A stretch of DNA of 64,000 bases from Macrostomum hystrix (taxonomy: Eukaryota; Platyhelminthes; Macrostomidae), in contig CATNEN010000001.1 in the NCBI GenBank assembly GCA_950097015.1, forward strand, positions 24,432,501 through 24,496,500. Direction: 5' to 3'. Positions 45,681 through 55,736 of this stretch are shown piece after piece. The notes beneath the pieces were generated by a model. The model was given only the letters and a program-made list of their open reading frames with translations, had not been told where the DNA came from and ran no database searches. Positions within the stretch are counted from its first letter, which is position 1. Every line of letters begins with the position of its first letter. The position numbers and the translations under genes were made by a program.

Positions 45681-47640
45681 TTCCACACCACATTATTTAT
45701 GCCAGGTATATTAATTATTATTGTTGCAAGGCAGGTAGTAACGTTGTACAATTTTGGGAGGAGCAAAAAATTGTTTTGACATGCACTCTACCACTTTTCT
45801 GACTATGGCATGGTAGGGGGTTAAAGCTATAACAAATCTGATTAAAAATGAAATCAGCACATCAAAAAGCCTTAGTAGCCACAGATTTATCATCCTATCA
45901 AAACAAGAACTATTTTATATAGACCTAAAGTTCAAGAGACCCTCGCCTCCCCGCTGGGTCCATGGACCACCCTGCAGCTAAGTCTAGTAAGTCAAAGTTC
46001 AAGAAGCCCAAAAAGCAAGCAAAGTTAAAATGTATTAAAAACTTGAAGTCTATACTTTATAGCAATTATCATTTTGGTTTAAAAAATTTAGCTAGTCAGC
46101 CAGACCACTGACTGATAATTTGGATATAAGTTGCATTAGTAACACTCTTAGTAGTTTAGTCTTAGGTTTTAACTAACATCTATTATTAACTTTACATGTA
46201 ACATTTTCATTGTGTCAGTTAATAAATGTTGAAAATCAAAACAATTGGATTGGGATTTCGATTTGCTGGCATAAGTAGTACTAGTAACTAAATTTAAAAC
46301 GAAAAAACATTTGTTATAACCTTTGTTATAAAAAAATTAATAGAAAATTTCAATACTTAAATTGACAAAGTAACTTTAAAAAATACCTTCTCTAGACACA
46401 GTAAAGTACAATCTGTTATGGATGTAATGATATCCTAAGTGTAAAATACCAACTAAACTAGTTTGGTGGCGCAGCGCATTAGGGCGCGTTTTTTATTTAA
46501 ACAATTCTAAACTATTGAATAAAAACTTAAATAAAAAATTATACTACAACGTAACTAAGAAAATCTTTTTTTGAGAAGTACTAATACACTTTTTTTAATG
46601 CGCATACTTAGTTCTGTATAATTATTTGTTATACCATACGCACGTAAAGTTATGAAATTGACGTAAAATCCGGACTATTCAGACTCGTTTTTGACATGTA
46701 AAAAGAGTATTTATAAAAATACAATTCTTTCTTTCCATGTAACACTAAAAAAGTGACGAATTCTATAGACAAATGAATACAATTATATTGAGAATGATTG
46801 CAGAAGGACTGCGGGCAATGGCACATCATTTAGTGACACTAGACCCACAGCGAGCTATTTTTTGCTAATACCTTATTCGGATCATTGTCATAAATAATTA
46901 CGAGTACATAATCAGTCTTACTTGTTTCTGTTTCGTTTCTTTTAAGGCACTGTAGAGTTATACCGCTATACTTTCTGGAATTTTAGAACTGATTCTGGTT
47001 CTGGAATTCTGGGTAGAATGAATGACTGATTCTGATTTCTGGGTAGAATGAAAAGCCTATTTTACGGGTTGGAGAGCTGGGTAAAACAGCTTTAATTTAA
47101 TTTTTTAATTAACTGCCCGCCGTCAAAAATAAAGCCAATATAATCTAGCAACCAAGTTATATAAATATGAGTAATTTAAAATTAAAATAAATATGATTTG
47201 ATTTTGTTTTTGTCTTATAACTAGTATAAATATGTCTTTCTATGCATGTATAACTCAACCTGTGTGGCGTGTTGATAGAGAGAGCGCTCTGTTTGAGTGT
47301 TACGAGGGGGGTTCGAATTTTTTCCGTATTATTTTTACTAATGAATTTTTTTGATCCGATATTTTATTGTGATGCTAAATATTTACTAATTATTTCGTTT
47401 TATAGCCATTTTATACAGTGGATGTGTTGTAATTTTAGTTCTGGCTTCTGATAAGCCATTAAGCCCTCGCTGTTAAGGTGGAAGTATCATTTGTTTGAGA
47501 CGGGGTGATCACTTCTTGGTTCTTACTTAGCACGATAGAAAAGCGTCATATATCTATTACACGTAAAATCCACTTAATCAGTAAGTCCCATCTAAACTCA
47601 TTCAGCTTTAGTTGTATTGTATTAATTAGTATGAACTGTG
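45681..47640. other. AT-rich right interior of the transposon, no gene seen
   Basis: Only short random frames. tRNA-like words near 46455 (ggtggcgcagcgcattaggg) and 47263-47315 (tgatagagagagcgctctgt, ggttcgaattt) may be SINE relics. Confidence 0.4.
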
Positions 47641-47796
47641 GTTTGCTTGCCTATATGTTTGGAAATAAATGATTATCAGTGCAAAGGAAAAATATTTAGA
47701 TAGCCAGTTACATACTTCATATTTCATACTTTCTACTTGCAGTAGACGAGTAGCATGATCCATGTAAAATTTATCGGAAGTCTACCCCCTACCCCC

Positions 47797-47878
47797 TACC
47801 CCCCCGTGGGTCCACATGGATTCACCCGGCTAGCCGAGTATTTTTTGACTAGTGGAAGTGTCGGCTAGCCGGCGGCCG
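47797..47878 (-). repeat. Right terminal inverted repeat
   Basis: Reverse complement of 25549-25630 with about three mismatches, ending agccggcggccg. Internally it is preceded by a short run of taccccc repeats at 47781-47805. Confidence 0.9.
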
Positions 47879-47885
47879 CGAGCTG

Positions 47886-47893
47886 GTTTATTC
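47886..47893. repeat. Right target-site duplication
   Basis: gtttattc, identical to 25535-25542. Confidence 0.8.
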
Positions 47894-48436
47894 CAAGTTA
47901 TAAAGTGGAGAAAAAGACGAGATTTTATAGTCTATGAATTCACCCTCCTCTGCTGGACGAGGGAGGGTTTGAATGTACATTAAAGTCCTGTCAAGGCCTT
48001 TCGCTTAGAACGCACAAACCCCCAACCCCCACAGACTGTACATTAGGGCTTGTAGAGAGAGGGGGATAGAGATTTTCACGAGTTATCTAAAATCTTGCGA
48101 CATGCCTGACCCTTGTAGGTTTTTAACCGTAACCCCTACTATAATATTTAAGCACAATCTGTAAAACACAAAAACGGTGGAGGAACTTGGGCAACTATCG
48201 CACAATACGGTCATAGGCAAGCTAACTAGACTCGACTTAATAAAGCGAAGAGAAAAGGAAGAATACTGCGTACAGGCACTGCAGTGTAAGAGAATGGGCA
48301 ACAGCTGTTACCCAGGAAAAGAATTAGTGAATGAAAGAGGGAGCTAGAAGGCGAGCTCAGATAAGATCTGAATTACGTTGATCCTGCCGACCCGAGGGCT
48401 ACCTGAACTTGCCACTAGAAGAAAAATCTGTCCAAT
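47894..48436. promoter_or_regulatory. Upstream region of HHAT
   Basis: Contains the presumed promoter and 5' UTR of HHAT. Together with 25354-25542 it probably formed one short divergent promoter region before the transposon inserted. No specific motif is claimed. Confidence 0.4.
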
Positions 48437-51400
48437 ATGAGCACCACCAGCGCTAGAAAGTCACTGGAGCCAGCTCTGCCATCTATTGAACTGCTAGCCT
48501 ACGCTTTGTGGTTCTCGACCGTTTTAGCCTACGGCGGCTATGCATTCAAGACTCAAGTTAGTGCGGATAGCTGTGAGTTGTGTTTCAAGCACATGCCATA
48601 CTGCATTACTGCAGGTTCAGCAAATCATAATATTTGAAATCAACATGTTTGTTTCATTTTCAGTGCTTAGCTTGGATCCGTCAAGTCTCAATGAAGGTCT
48701 CAACGGCTACATGAGGGTAAATTATAAATATTTATCAGTGGAACAGGGGTAGCTAATAATAATAGAGTTGAAAAACGGATATAAGATGAAAGAGCAATCC
48801 AGTAGGGGAGAATCGGGTTAAAGGAATTCTAGTTGAGGGAAATCAAGTAGGGGAAAATCGAGTAGGGGAGAATCTGGTTGGGGAAAATCGAGTAGGGGAG
48901 AATCTGGTTGGGGAAAATCGAGTAGGGGAGAATCTGGTTGGGAAAAATCGAGTAGAGGAGAATCTGGTAGGGAAAAATCGAGTAAGGGAAAATCGAGTAG
49001 GGGAGAATCTGGTTGGGAAAAATCGAGTAGAGGAGAATCTGGTAGGGAAAAATCGAGTAGGGGAAAATCGAGTAGGGGAGAATCTGGTTGGGGAAAATCG
49101 AGTAGGGTAGAATCTGATAGGGGAAAATCGAGTAGGGGAGAATCGAGTAGGGGAAAATAAAGTAGAGGAAAATCGAGTAGGGGAGAATGGGGTAGGGAAG
49201 TTTTGGGTAGAAGAGAATTAAGGGGAGAATTCAGTGGGGAATTAGCATGGGGAGAATTGTTTAGCAGTAGAGCCGGTTAGGGAGAATGGGATCGGAGATT
49301 TAAAATGTAGCCAGATATGAAAGAATCTCAACTCCACTACACCCTAGGACAACACTTACGCAGACTGGAACCTGTACCTCAACATGCTGCCTTCAATGCT
49401 CGTCCTGCTGTCGCTGCACCTGCTGATTAGCCGCGTCACGCTGCGCTACTGCCATCTGCAGGTGAGGCTTCAGAGAGATGCGTCCCACTCACTGCCAGCG
49501 GAGATTGGGAGAATAAGTGAGAGAAATAAGATGGGAGAGTTATGAGAATGTGAGATGGTAGGCATATTATTTTGTGACACTAGACCAGCAGCCAGCGAGG
49601 AGGCAATTCTGCCCAGTTTGTTGACTCCTGAGTGCACAATCACACAGGTGAGTACATCTGCCCTGACTTGCTCATTGTCAGGGAGTGTACACTTCACTGT
49701 GCCTTGGACGTGGGCCCTCAAAGGCGCAAATTGCACGACAAGCCGCCAAGCCTTCTCTCCGTGGCTGCGCCCCAAATAAATGTGGCCTCGCCGTGGAATC
49801 GAGCTCAGGGACCGTGGTGCGAGAGGCAAACGCGTTAACCGCTCTTAAAACTCTCGAGATTGGATAATTATCGAGACAGTGAGATGGGAGAATTCTTAAG
49901 AAAACGAGCTGAGACAAATCTATAGGATACTTCTGAGACAAAACTGGGGGAATTTAAAGACACCGAGATGGGAGAATTCTAGGAAAGCGAGATGGAAGAA
50001 TTCTAAGAAAGTGAGATGGGAGAATTCTAGGAAAGCGAAGTAGGAGAATTCTAAAAAAAATAAGATGGGAGAATTCTAGGAAAGCGAAATGGGGAATTGT
50101 AGTAAAGCGAAATGGGGGAATTCTAGGAAAGCGAAAGGGAATTCTAGTAAAGTGAAATGGGGGAATTCTAGGAAAGCGAAATGGGGGAATTCTAGAAAAG
50201 CGAAATGGGGGAATTCTAGGAAAGCGAAATGGCAAAATTCTAGGAAAGCGCAATAGGAAAACTCTGGTAAACAGTATAAATAAATGCGATGAGTAAATTA
50301 AAAATCTGTATGGAAACATTGCCTGTCTTTGACAGAAGAAGGATAGACTCGAAGCCAATTCCCCATCATTCCGTCTCCCAATCCTCCAGCTGCATCACCT
50401 GACCTGCGCCAGCGTCACTCTGCTGCTGAGCTGCCGGCTGCTGTCAGTCCGCTGCACGGCCATGCTGCTCGGCTTGCACCTCACCTGCCTAGCCTCAGCC
50501 TGTCTGGCCGGCCGCCTGGCGGTCTGGCCCGCTGTTGGCCTGGCCTTCTGGCAATTCAACGGTGTCGCGTTTGGCGATAATCGACAATTGAGAAACAGCC
50601 TGCAACTGGACTCAACTGGGACTCACCTGTACTATCCTATCACTGGCTACCTGTACTGCAGGTGATATTTACTGGGCGATGTGCAAGTTAGGGAATGTGC
50701 AAGTTGGGGTATGTGAAAGTCTGAGAATGTGCAAGTTGGGAATGTGCAAATTATGGAGCGTGAAAGTTGAAGAATGTGCAAGTTAGGGAATGTGCAAGTT
50801 GGGGAATGTGCAAGTTGGGGAATGTGCAAGTTGGGCAATGTGCAAGTTGGGCAATGTGCAAGTTGGGGAATGTGCAAGTTGGGGAATGTGCAAGTTGGGG
50901 AATGTGCAAGTTGGGCAATGTGCAAGTTGGGCAATGTGCAAGTTGGGGAATGTGCAAGTTGGGGAATGTGCAAGTTGAGGAATGTGCAAGTTGGGGAATG
51001 TGCAAGTTAGGGAATGTGCAAGTTGGGGAATGTGCAAGTTGGGGAATGTGCAAGTTGGGGAATGTGCAAGTTAGCGAATGTGCAAGTTGGTGGCAAAAAC
51101 ATCCAATATAGGCATAATTTTTCTGCTCACAAAATTCCATCATGTAACCAAGTTTTGATTGTTCAGTTGATTAAATAATAATATTATTCAACCAATATAG
51201 ATCATACGCCATAGATGGTTGTACATAGCAATGTTAGCTGTCATTGTTAGCAGGTCTGACGGCTTTGAAAGTGAGTTCGTTAGAACTGAATTAAAATTAT
51301 CGCGGTTTCACGCCAAGCAACAGTAGCATGTCGCAGGAGAGTTTCTAAGAAATCAGACCCCCCATCAACCCAGGTTCCTGTCCATGGGTTTGTGTCTGGC

Positions 51401-54180
51401 AGGCAGTCCCGCAGTGCAATCGGATCCGAACAGGTTGAGGCGGATAATTAGACACCTGCCTGAGTCGCTGCACTATGCATTCTATCTGCCCAACTTTCTT
51501 GGAGCCCCGGTGGTTACAATGGACGAGTTTGTCCGACAGCGGAGCAGAACAGTCGAGTCTCTGCCGATGCGACAGATTGTCTCGCGGCTGTGTCGACTGG
51601 CCCTGTGGCTGGCTGTCACTGTGGCAATTGTGCAGTGCTTTCACGCTGGCGCCTACCTTGAGACACTGCCTATTAGACTGGTGAGAGAAGAACTAGGGAG
51701 ATGGAGAATGAGACAAACAGAGAGAGATGAGAGAAACAGAGAGAAACAGAGAGAGATGGAGCAGAGAAATAGAGAGATGGATCAGAGAAGTAGAGAGATG
51801 GAACAGAGAAATAGAGAGATGGAACAGAGAAATAGAGAGATGGAACAGAGAAATAGAGAATGACAATCTTGGAGCTGTCCATCAGACAGGAAGCCCACCT
51901 GTGACCTGTCCCGCCGCAGGTGCGCTTTCGCCGCCCATTAAGCTTCGCCCAGCTGTCGTTCGCGCTGTACACCCGTGGCCAGCTGTTCCAGCTGGAGTAC
52001 ATGCAGTACTATGGCTGGCCGGCCCTACTAGCCAGCTTAGACGGCATTCAGCTGCCTCACTGGCCTGCCTGCATCTGCCGGGTGGCCTCCTACAGGGAGA
52101 TGTGGCGCCTGTTCGACCGCGGCCTGTTCGCCATAGTTCGCGACCATGTGTACATACCGCTGGGCGGTAGTCAGCGCGGCCTGGCGCGTCAGCTGCTGGC
52201 CACGGCTGCCTCCTTCGGCTTCATCTGCGTCTACCATGGCAACTATGACTCCGTGCAGGCCTGGATACTGCTCAACCTGCTGCTGGTGGCTGTGGAACTC
52301 GCAGCTGTGCGAGTGTACAGGGCTGGACTGCGAGACCAACTGGTGAGGCTTCAGATCCTCAGCTTGTGTCTGTTATCCCCTCAGATCCTCAGTTCGTGTC
52401 TGTTATCCCCTCAGATCCTCAGCTTGTCTGTTATCCCCTCAGATCCTCAGTTCGTGTCTGTTATCCCCTCAGATCCTCAGCTTGTGTCTGTTATCCCCTC
52501 AGATCCTCAGCTTGTCTGTTATCCCCTCAGATCCTCAGTTTGTGTCTGTTATCCCCTCAGATCCTCAGCTTGTGTCTGTTATCCCCTCAGATCCTCAGTT
52601 TGTGTCTGTTATCCCCTCAGATCCTCAGTTTGTGTCTGTTATCCCTCAGATCCTCAGTTTGTGTCTGTTATCCCCTCAGATCCTCAGCTTGTGTCTGTTA
52701 TCCCCTCAGATCCTCAGCTTGTGTCTGTTATCCCCTCAGATCCTCAGTTTGTGTCTGTTATCCCCTCAGATCCTCAGCTTGTGTCTGTTATCTCCTCAGA
52801 TCCTCAACTTGTCTGTTATCCCCTCAGATCCTCAGTTTGTGTCTGTTATCCCCTCAGATCCTCAGTTTGTGTCTGTTATCCCCTCAGATCCTCAGCTTGT
52901 GTCTGTTATCTCCTCAGATCCTCAGCTTGTGTCTGTTATCCCCTCAGATCCTTAGTTTGTGTCAGTTTTCCCTTCAGATCCTCAGCTTGTGTCTGTTATC
53001 CCCTCAGATCCTTAGTTTGTGTCAGTTTTCCCTTCAGATCCTCAGCTTGTGTCTGTTATCACCTCAGATCCTCATGTTGTCTGTTATCTTCCCAAATCCT
53101 CAAAAAACGGCACGCATTTCTGTGCTCACGCAGCTCCACTGGATGAGTCCAACGAATCTGCGCCGTCTAGTTGCGGGCCTGGCGGCAGCGAATCTGATCC
53201 CGCCGTCCATGGGGATATTTTTCTTCTTCTACGGAACTCAGGTCGGCTGGCTGGTGATGCGGGAGATGCTCTGGCTGCCGCTTACGGGTCAATGTGAGTC
53301 GGGCTCTGGGCCAGGGAGGCTCGAATTCTGGGTATAGGTGAGCAGCTAGGAGAATTTTGGGTCAGGTGGGATCGAGTGTTGAGTCAGGTGGGATCGAGTG
53401 TTGAGTCAGGTGGGATCGAGTGTTGAGTCAGGTGGGATCGAGTGTTGAGTCAGGTGGGATCGAGTGTTGAGTCAGGTGGGATCGAGTGTTGAGTCAGGTG
53501 GGATCGAGTGTTGAGTCAGGTGGGATCGAGTGTTGAGTCAGGTGGGATCGGGCCTTCGTCTAGTGTTTGAACTTTAGACAAAGTTTGATTGAAGTTTCAG
53601 ACGAAATTTAGATGAAGGGATTGGCGACCTTAATATTCCTAGCGGGCTAAATTTAGAATTCCAAAGACGAGAGCATTGACCGTGGAACAAGACATGAAAT
53701 AGAGAGGGAGATTAGACAGGAGTGAGATTAGACTGGGGAGATGAGACAGGAGTGAGGTGAGACAGGGGAGATGAGACAGGAGTGAGGTGAGACAGGAGTG
53801 AGGTGAGACAGGAATGAAGTGAGACAGGAATGAAGTGAGACAGGAATGAGGTGAGACAGGTGACATAAGACAGGGGTGATGAGATCGGGGAGAAATGTGA
53901 CATCAAGAGAAAACACAAGGGGAGATGAAATAGGAAATATAAGACAGTAGAGTAGGCACTAAAAGGGTCTATTACCTGGATCGCCCAATTGTCCAAAATG
54001 AAGTTATGATAACTCTAATTGGTATGAATATAATTATTAGTAATTAGTATTGATTAGAAAACTAACCATTCGATTTCAGCCCCTATCGCTGGCTTGCTGC
54101 TGCTCTACTCAGCATTCTACTGCTCAGTCCAGCTGGCGTTTGAGTACAAGCGAAGGCGCAACAACTCGGCAGAGGATTGA
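48437..54180 (+). CDS. HHAT: Hedgehog acyltransferase (MBOAT family)
   Basis: Eight exons: 48437-48572, 48664-48716, 49348-49461, 50390-50661, 51374-51680, 51920-52342, 53134-53293, 54080-54180. All junctions keep frame, giving 521 aa (human HHAT is 493). This multi-pass ER enzyme attaches palmitate to the N-terminal cysteine of Hedgehog ligands. Diagnostic parts: AFYLPNFLGAPVVTMDEFVR in exon 5; in exon 6 YYGWPALLASLDGI, MWRLFDRGLFAIVRDHVYIP, LGGSQ and CVYHGNYD, where the Asp of LFDRGL and the His of YHG correspond to the catalytic MBOAT residues; hydrophobic segments to the end, finishing EYKRRRNN. It looks intact. A role in Hedgehog signalling follows from the family. The five larger introns (2-4, 6 and 7) and intron 5 carry different minisatellites. 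Confidence 0.93.
48820..49195. repeat. Minisatellite in HHAT intron 2
   Basis: Units of ggggaaaatcgagtagggga plus gaatctggtt, in variable order. Confidence 0.9.
49560..49855 (-). mobile_element. tRNA-derived SINE-like repeat, copy C
   Basis: Most complete copy, in HHAT intron 3. The minus-strand head has gttaacgcgtttgcctctcg and ggtccctgagctcgattcca; the body contains the shared caaattgcacgacaagc block. Confidence 0.7.
49950..50265. repeat. 24-bp minisatellite in HHAT intron 3
   Basis: Unit ggaaagcgaaatgggggaat plus tcta, with variants. Confidence 0.88.
50690..51092. repeat. 16-bp minisatellite in HHAT intron 4
   Basis: About 24 copies of ggggaatgtgcaagtt. It leaves several frames open on both strands, none meaningful. 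Confidence 0.93.
51720..51862. repeat. 21-bp minisatellite in HHAT intron 5
   Basis: Units of gagaaatagagagatggaac plus a. Confidence 0.88.
52350..53080. repeat. 30-bp minisatellite in HHAT intron 6
   Basis: About 25 copies of cctcagcttgtgtctgttat plus cccctcagat. Every copy holds a pyrimidine-rich run ending in CAG, so it is a string of potential 3' splice sites ahead of exon 7. Confidence 0.92.
53355..53560. repeat. 22-bp minisatellite in HHAT intron 7
   Basis: About nine copies of gtgttgagtcaggtgggatc plus ga. Confidence 0.92.
53700..53890. repeat. About 16-bp minisatellite in HHAT intron 7
   Basis: Units of gagacaggagtgaggt and variants, a second array in the same intron. Confidence 0.85.
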
Positions 54181-54733
54181 GCACTTCCAAGTCCTTTATT
54201 GATTCCAATTTCGTAAGCTACTATTAGTACTCATAGTAGTAGTAGACTCTAACGATCAACAATATCACAGTAATTCAGGTTTCGCGACACACTTCCACTA
54301 GTCCGCATAAATTCACATTCAATGTTTATGCACTATGAAATATTACTTCTAAGAAAATGAGATTCTGTGCCAATCAGCATTTGAGTGCTATTGTGAAGGT
54401 TACAATTTACAAATCACCTTATTGATCTTAAATTATCCAACTTAATATAATCTATTGTCTTGAAATGCCTAAAAATCTAACAATTATATTGTTCTTAAAA
54501 GCAAAATACTTTCTTTCCATTTTTTCAATTTGAAGCAAAACTTAGGGAGATCAAAAAATGTTTTTGAACTGTTCGAAATGCTTCGCATATTGAAACAAAT
54601 CTTCAGGTGGCATATATTTGAAAGCAAATAAAAAAAGCTACTTGACAAATGGAAACTAGCAATATTAGTTTAAAAGCACAATTTTTTTAACTTGCAACTA
54701 TTCGGATGCTAAAAATAGATAATTTGAAATCTA
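54181..54733. other. HHAT 3' region, no gene seen
   Basis: AT-rich, presumed 3' UTR and convergent space with GUF1. Confidence 0.45.
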
Positions 54734-54739
54734 TTACAC

Positions 54740-55650
54740 GATTGCAACTAATCTAAACCCGAATCCCAAGAATCTAAACCCGAATCCCAAGAATCTAAAC
54801 CCGAATCCCAAGAATCTAAACCCGAATCCCAAGAATCTAAACCCGAATCTCAAGAATCTAAACCCGAATCCCAAGAATCTAAACCCGAATCCCATGAATC
54901 TAAACACGAATCCGATTAATCTAAACCCGAATCTGGTGAATCTAAACCCGAATCCGATGAATCTAAACCCGAATCTGATGAATCTAAACCCGAATCCGAT
55001 GAATCTAAACCCGAATCTGATGAATCTAAACCCGAATCCCAAGAATCTAAACCCGAATCCCAAGAATCTAAACCCGAATCCCAAGAATCTAAACCCGAAT
55101 CCGATGAATCTAAACCCGAATCTGATGAATCTAAACCCGAATCCCAAGAATCTAAACCCGAATCCCAAGAATCTAAACCCGAATCCCAAGAATCTAAACC
55201 CGAATCCCAAGAATCTAAACCCGAATCCCAAGAATCTAAACCCGAATCCCAAGAATCTAAACCCGAATCCGATGAATCTAAACCCGAATCTGATGAATCT
55301 AAACCCGAATCCCAAGAATCTAAACCCGAATCCCAAGAATCTAAACCCGAATCCCAAGAATCTAAACCCGAATCCCAAGAATCTAAACCCGAATCCCAAG
55401 AATCTAAACCCAAATCCCAAGAATCTAAACCCAAATCCCAAGAATCTAAACCCAAATCCCAGGAATCTAAACCCAAATCCCAAGAATCTAAACCCAAATC
55501 CCAAGAATCTAAACCCAAATCCCAAGAATCTAAACCCAAATCCCAGGAATCTAAACCCAAATCCCAAGAATCTAAACCCAAATCCCAAGAATCTAAACCC
55601 AAATCCCAGGAATCTAAAACCGAGTCTCAAGAATTTAAAACCGAATCACA
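54740..55650. repeat. 21-bp minisatellite, about 43 copies
   Basis: Unit aagaatctaaacccgaatcc plus c, with gat and aaa variants in blocks. As 21 is a multiple of 3, several frames stay open on both strands, producing spurious proteins of 228-298 aa. Confidence 0.94.
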
Positions 55651-55736
55651 AGAATCCAAACCCAAATGTCCAATGGCCATAAATTCATTCCGAATGTCAA
55701 ATCTGAACTCAAATCCGAAGACTCAAGACATCAGGT

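Larger units (their letters stand above)
25543..47885. mobile_element. 22.3-kb KDZ/Zisupton-like DNA transposon
   Basis: Inverted termini: 25549-25630 matches the reverse complement of 47797-47878 with about three mismatches, starting cggccgccggctagccgaca. Outside them, after 6-7 bp of unmatched or degenerate sequence, the same octamer gtttattc occurs at 25535-25542 and 47886-47893, a perfect 8-bp target-site duplication. A subterminal inverted match, ctatatgtttggaaataa, lies at 47651 and, reversed, at 25705-25722. Inside are a KDZ transposase (31263-33942), a convergent gene (43033-44285), a central inverted-repeat unit, captured exon-like pieces and nested elements. From what I recall, Zisupton elements make 8-bp duplications, which agrees. 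Whether it is still mobile is unknown; the transposase has an apparent frameshift. Confidence 0.9.

Noticed and set aside
50647-51143. Cys-rich ORFs in the 16-bp array
   Set aside because: They lie inside HHAT intron 4 and occur on both strands with the repeat period.
54740-55650. Overlapping 228-298-aa ORFs on both strands
   Set aside because: The 21-bp period keeps several frames open at once; the proteins are pure seven-residue repeats with no context.
54740-55650. Telomere-like array because of ctaaaccc
   Set aside because: The 21-bp unit only contains that word once; it is not a simple telomere repeat and it lies between two genes.
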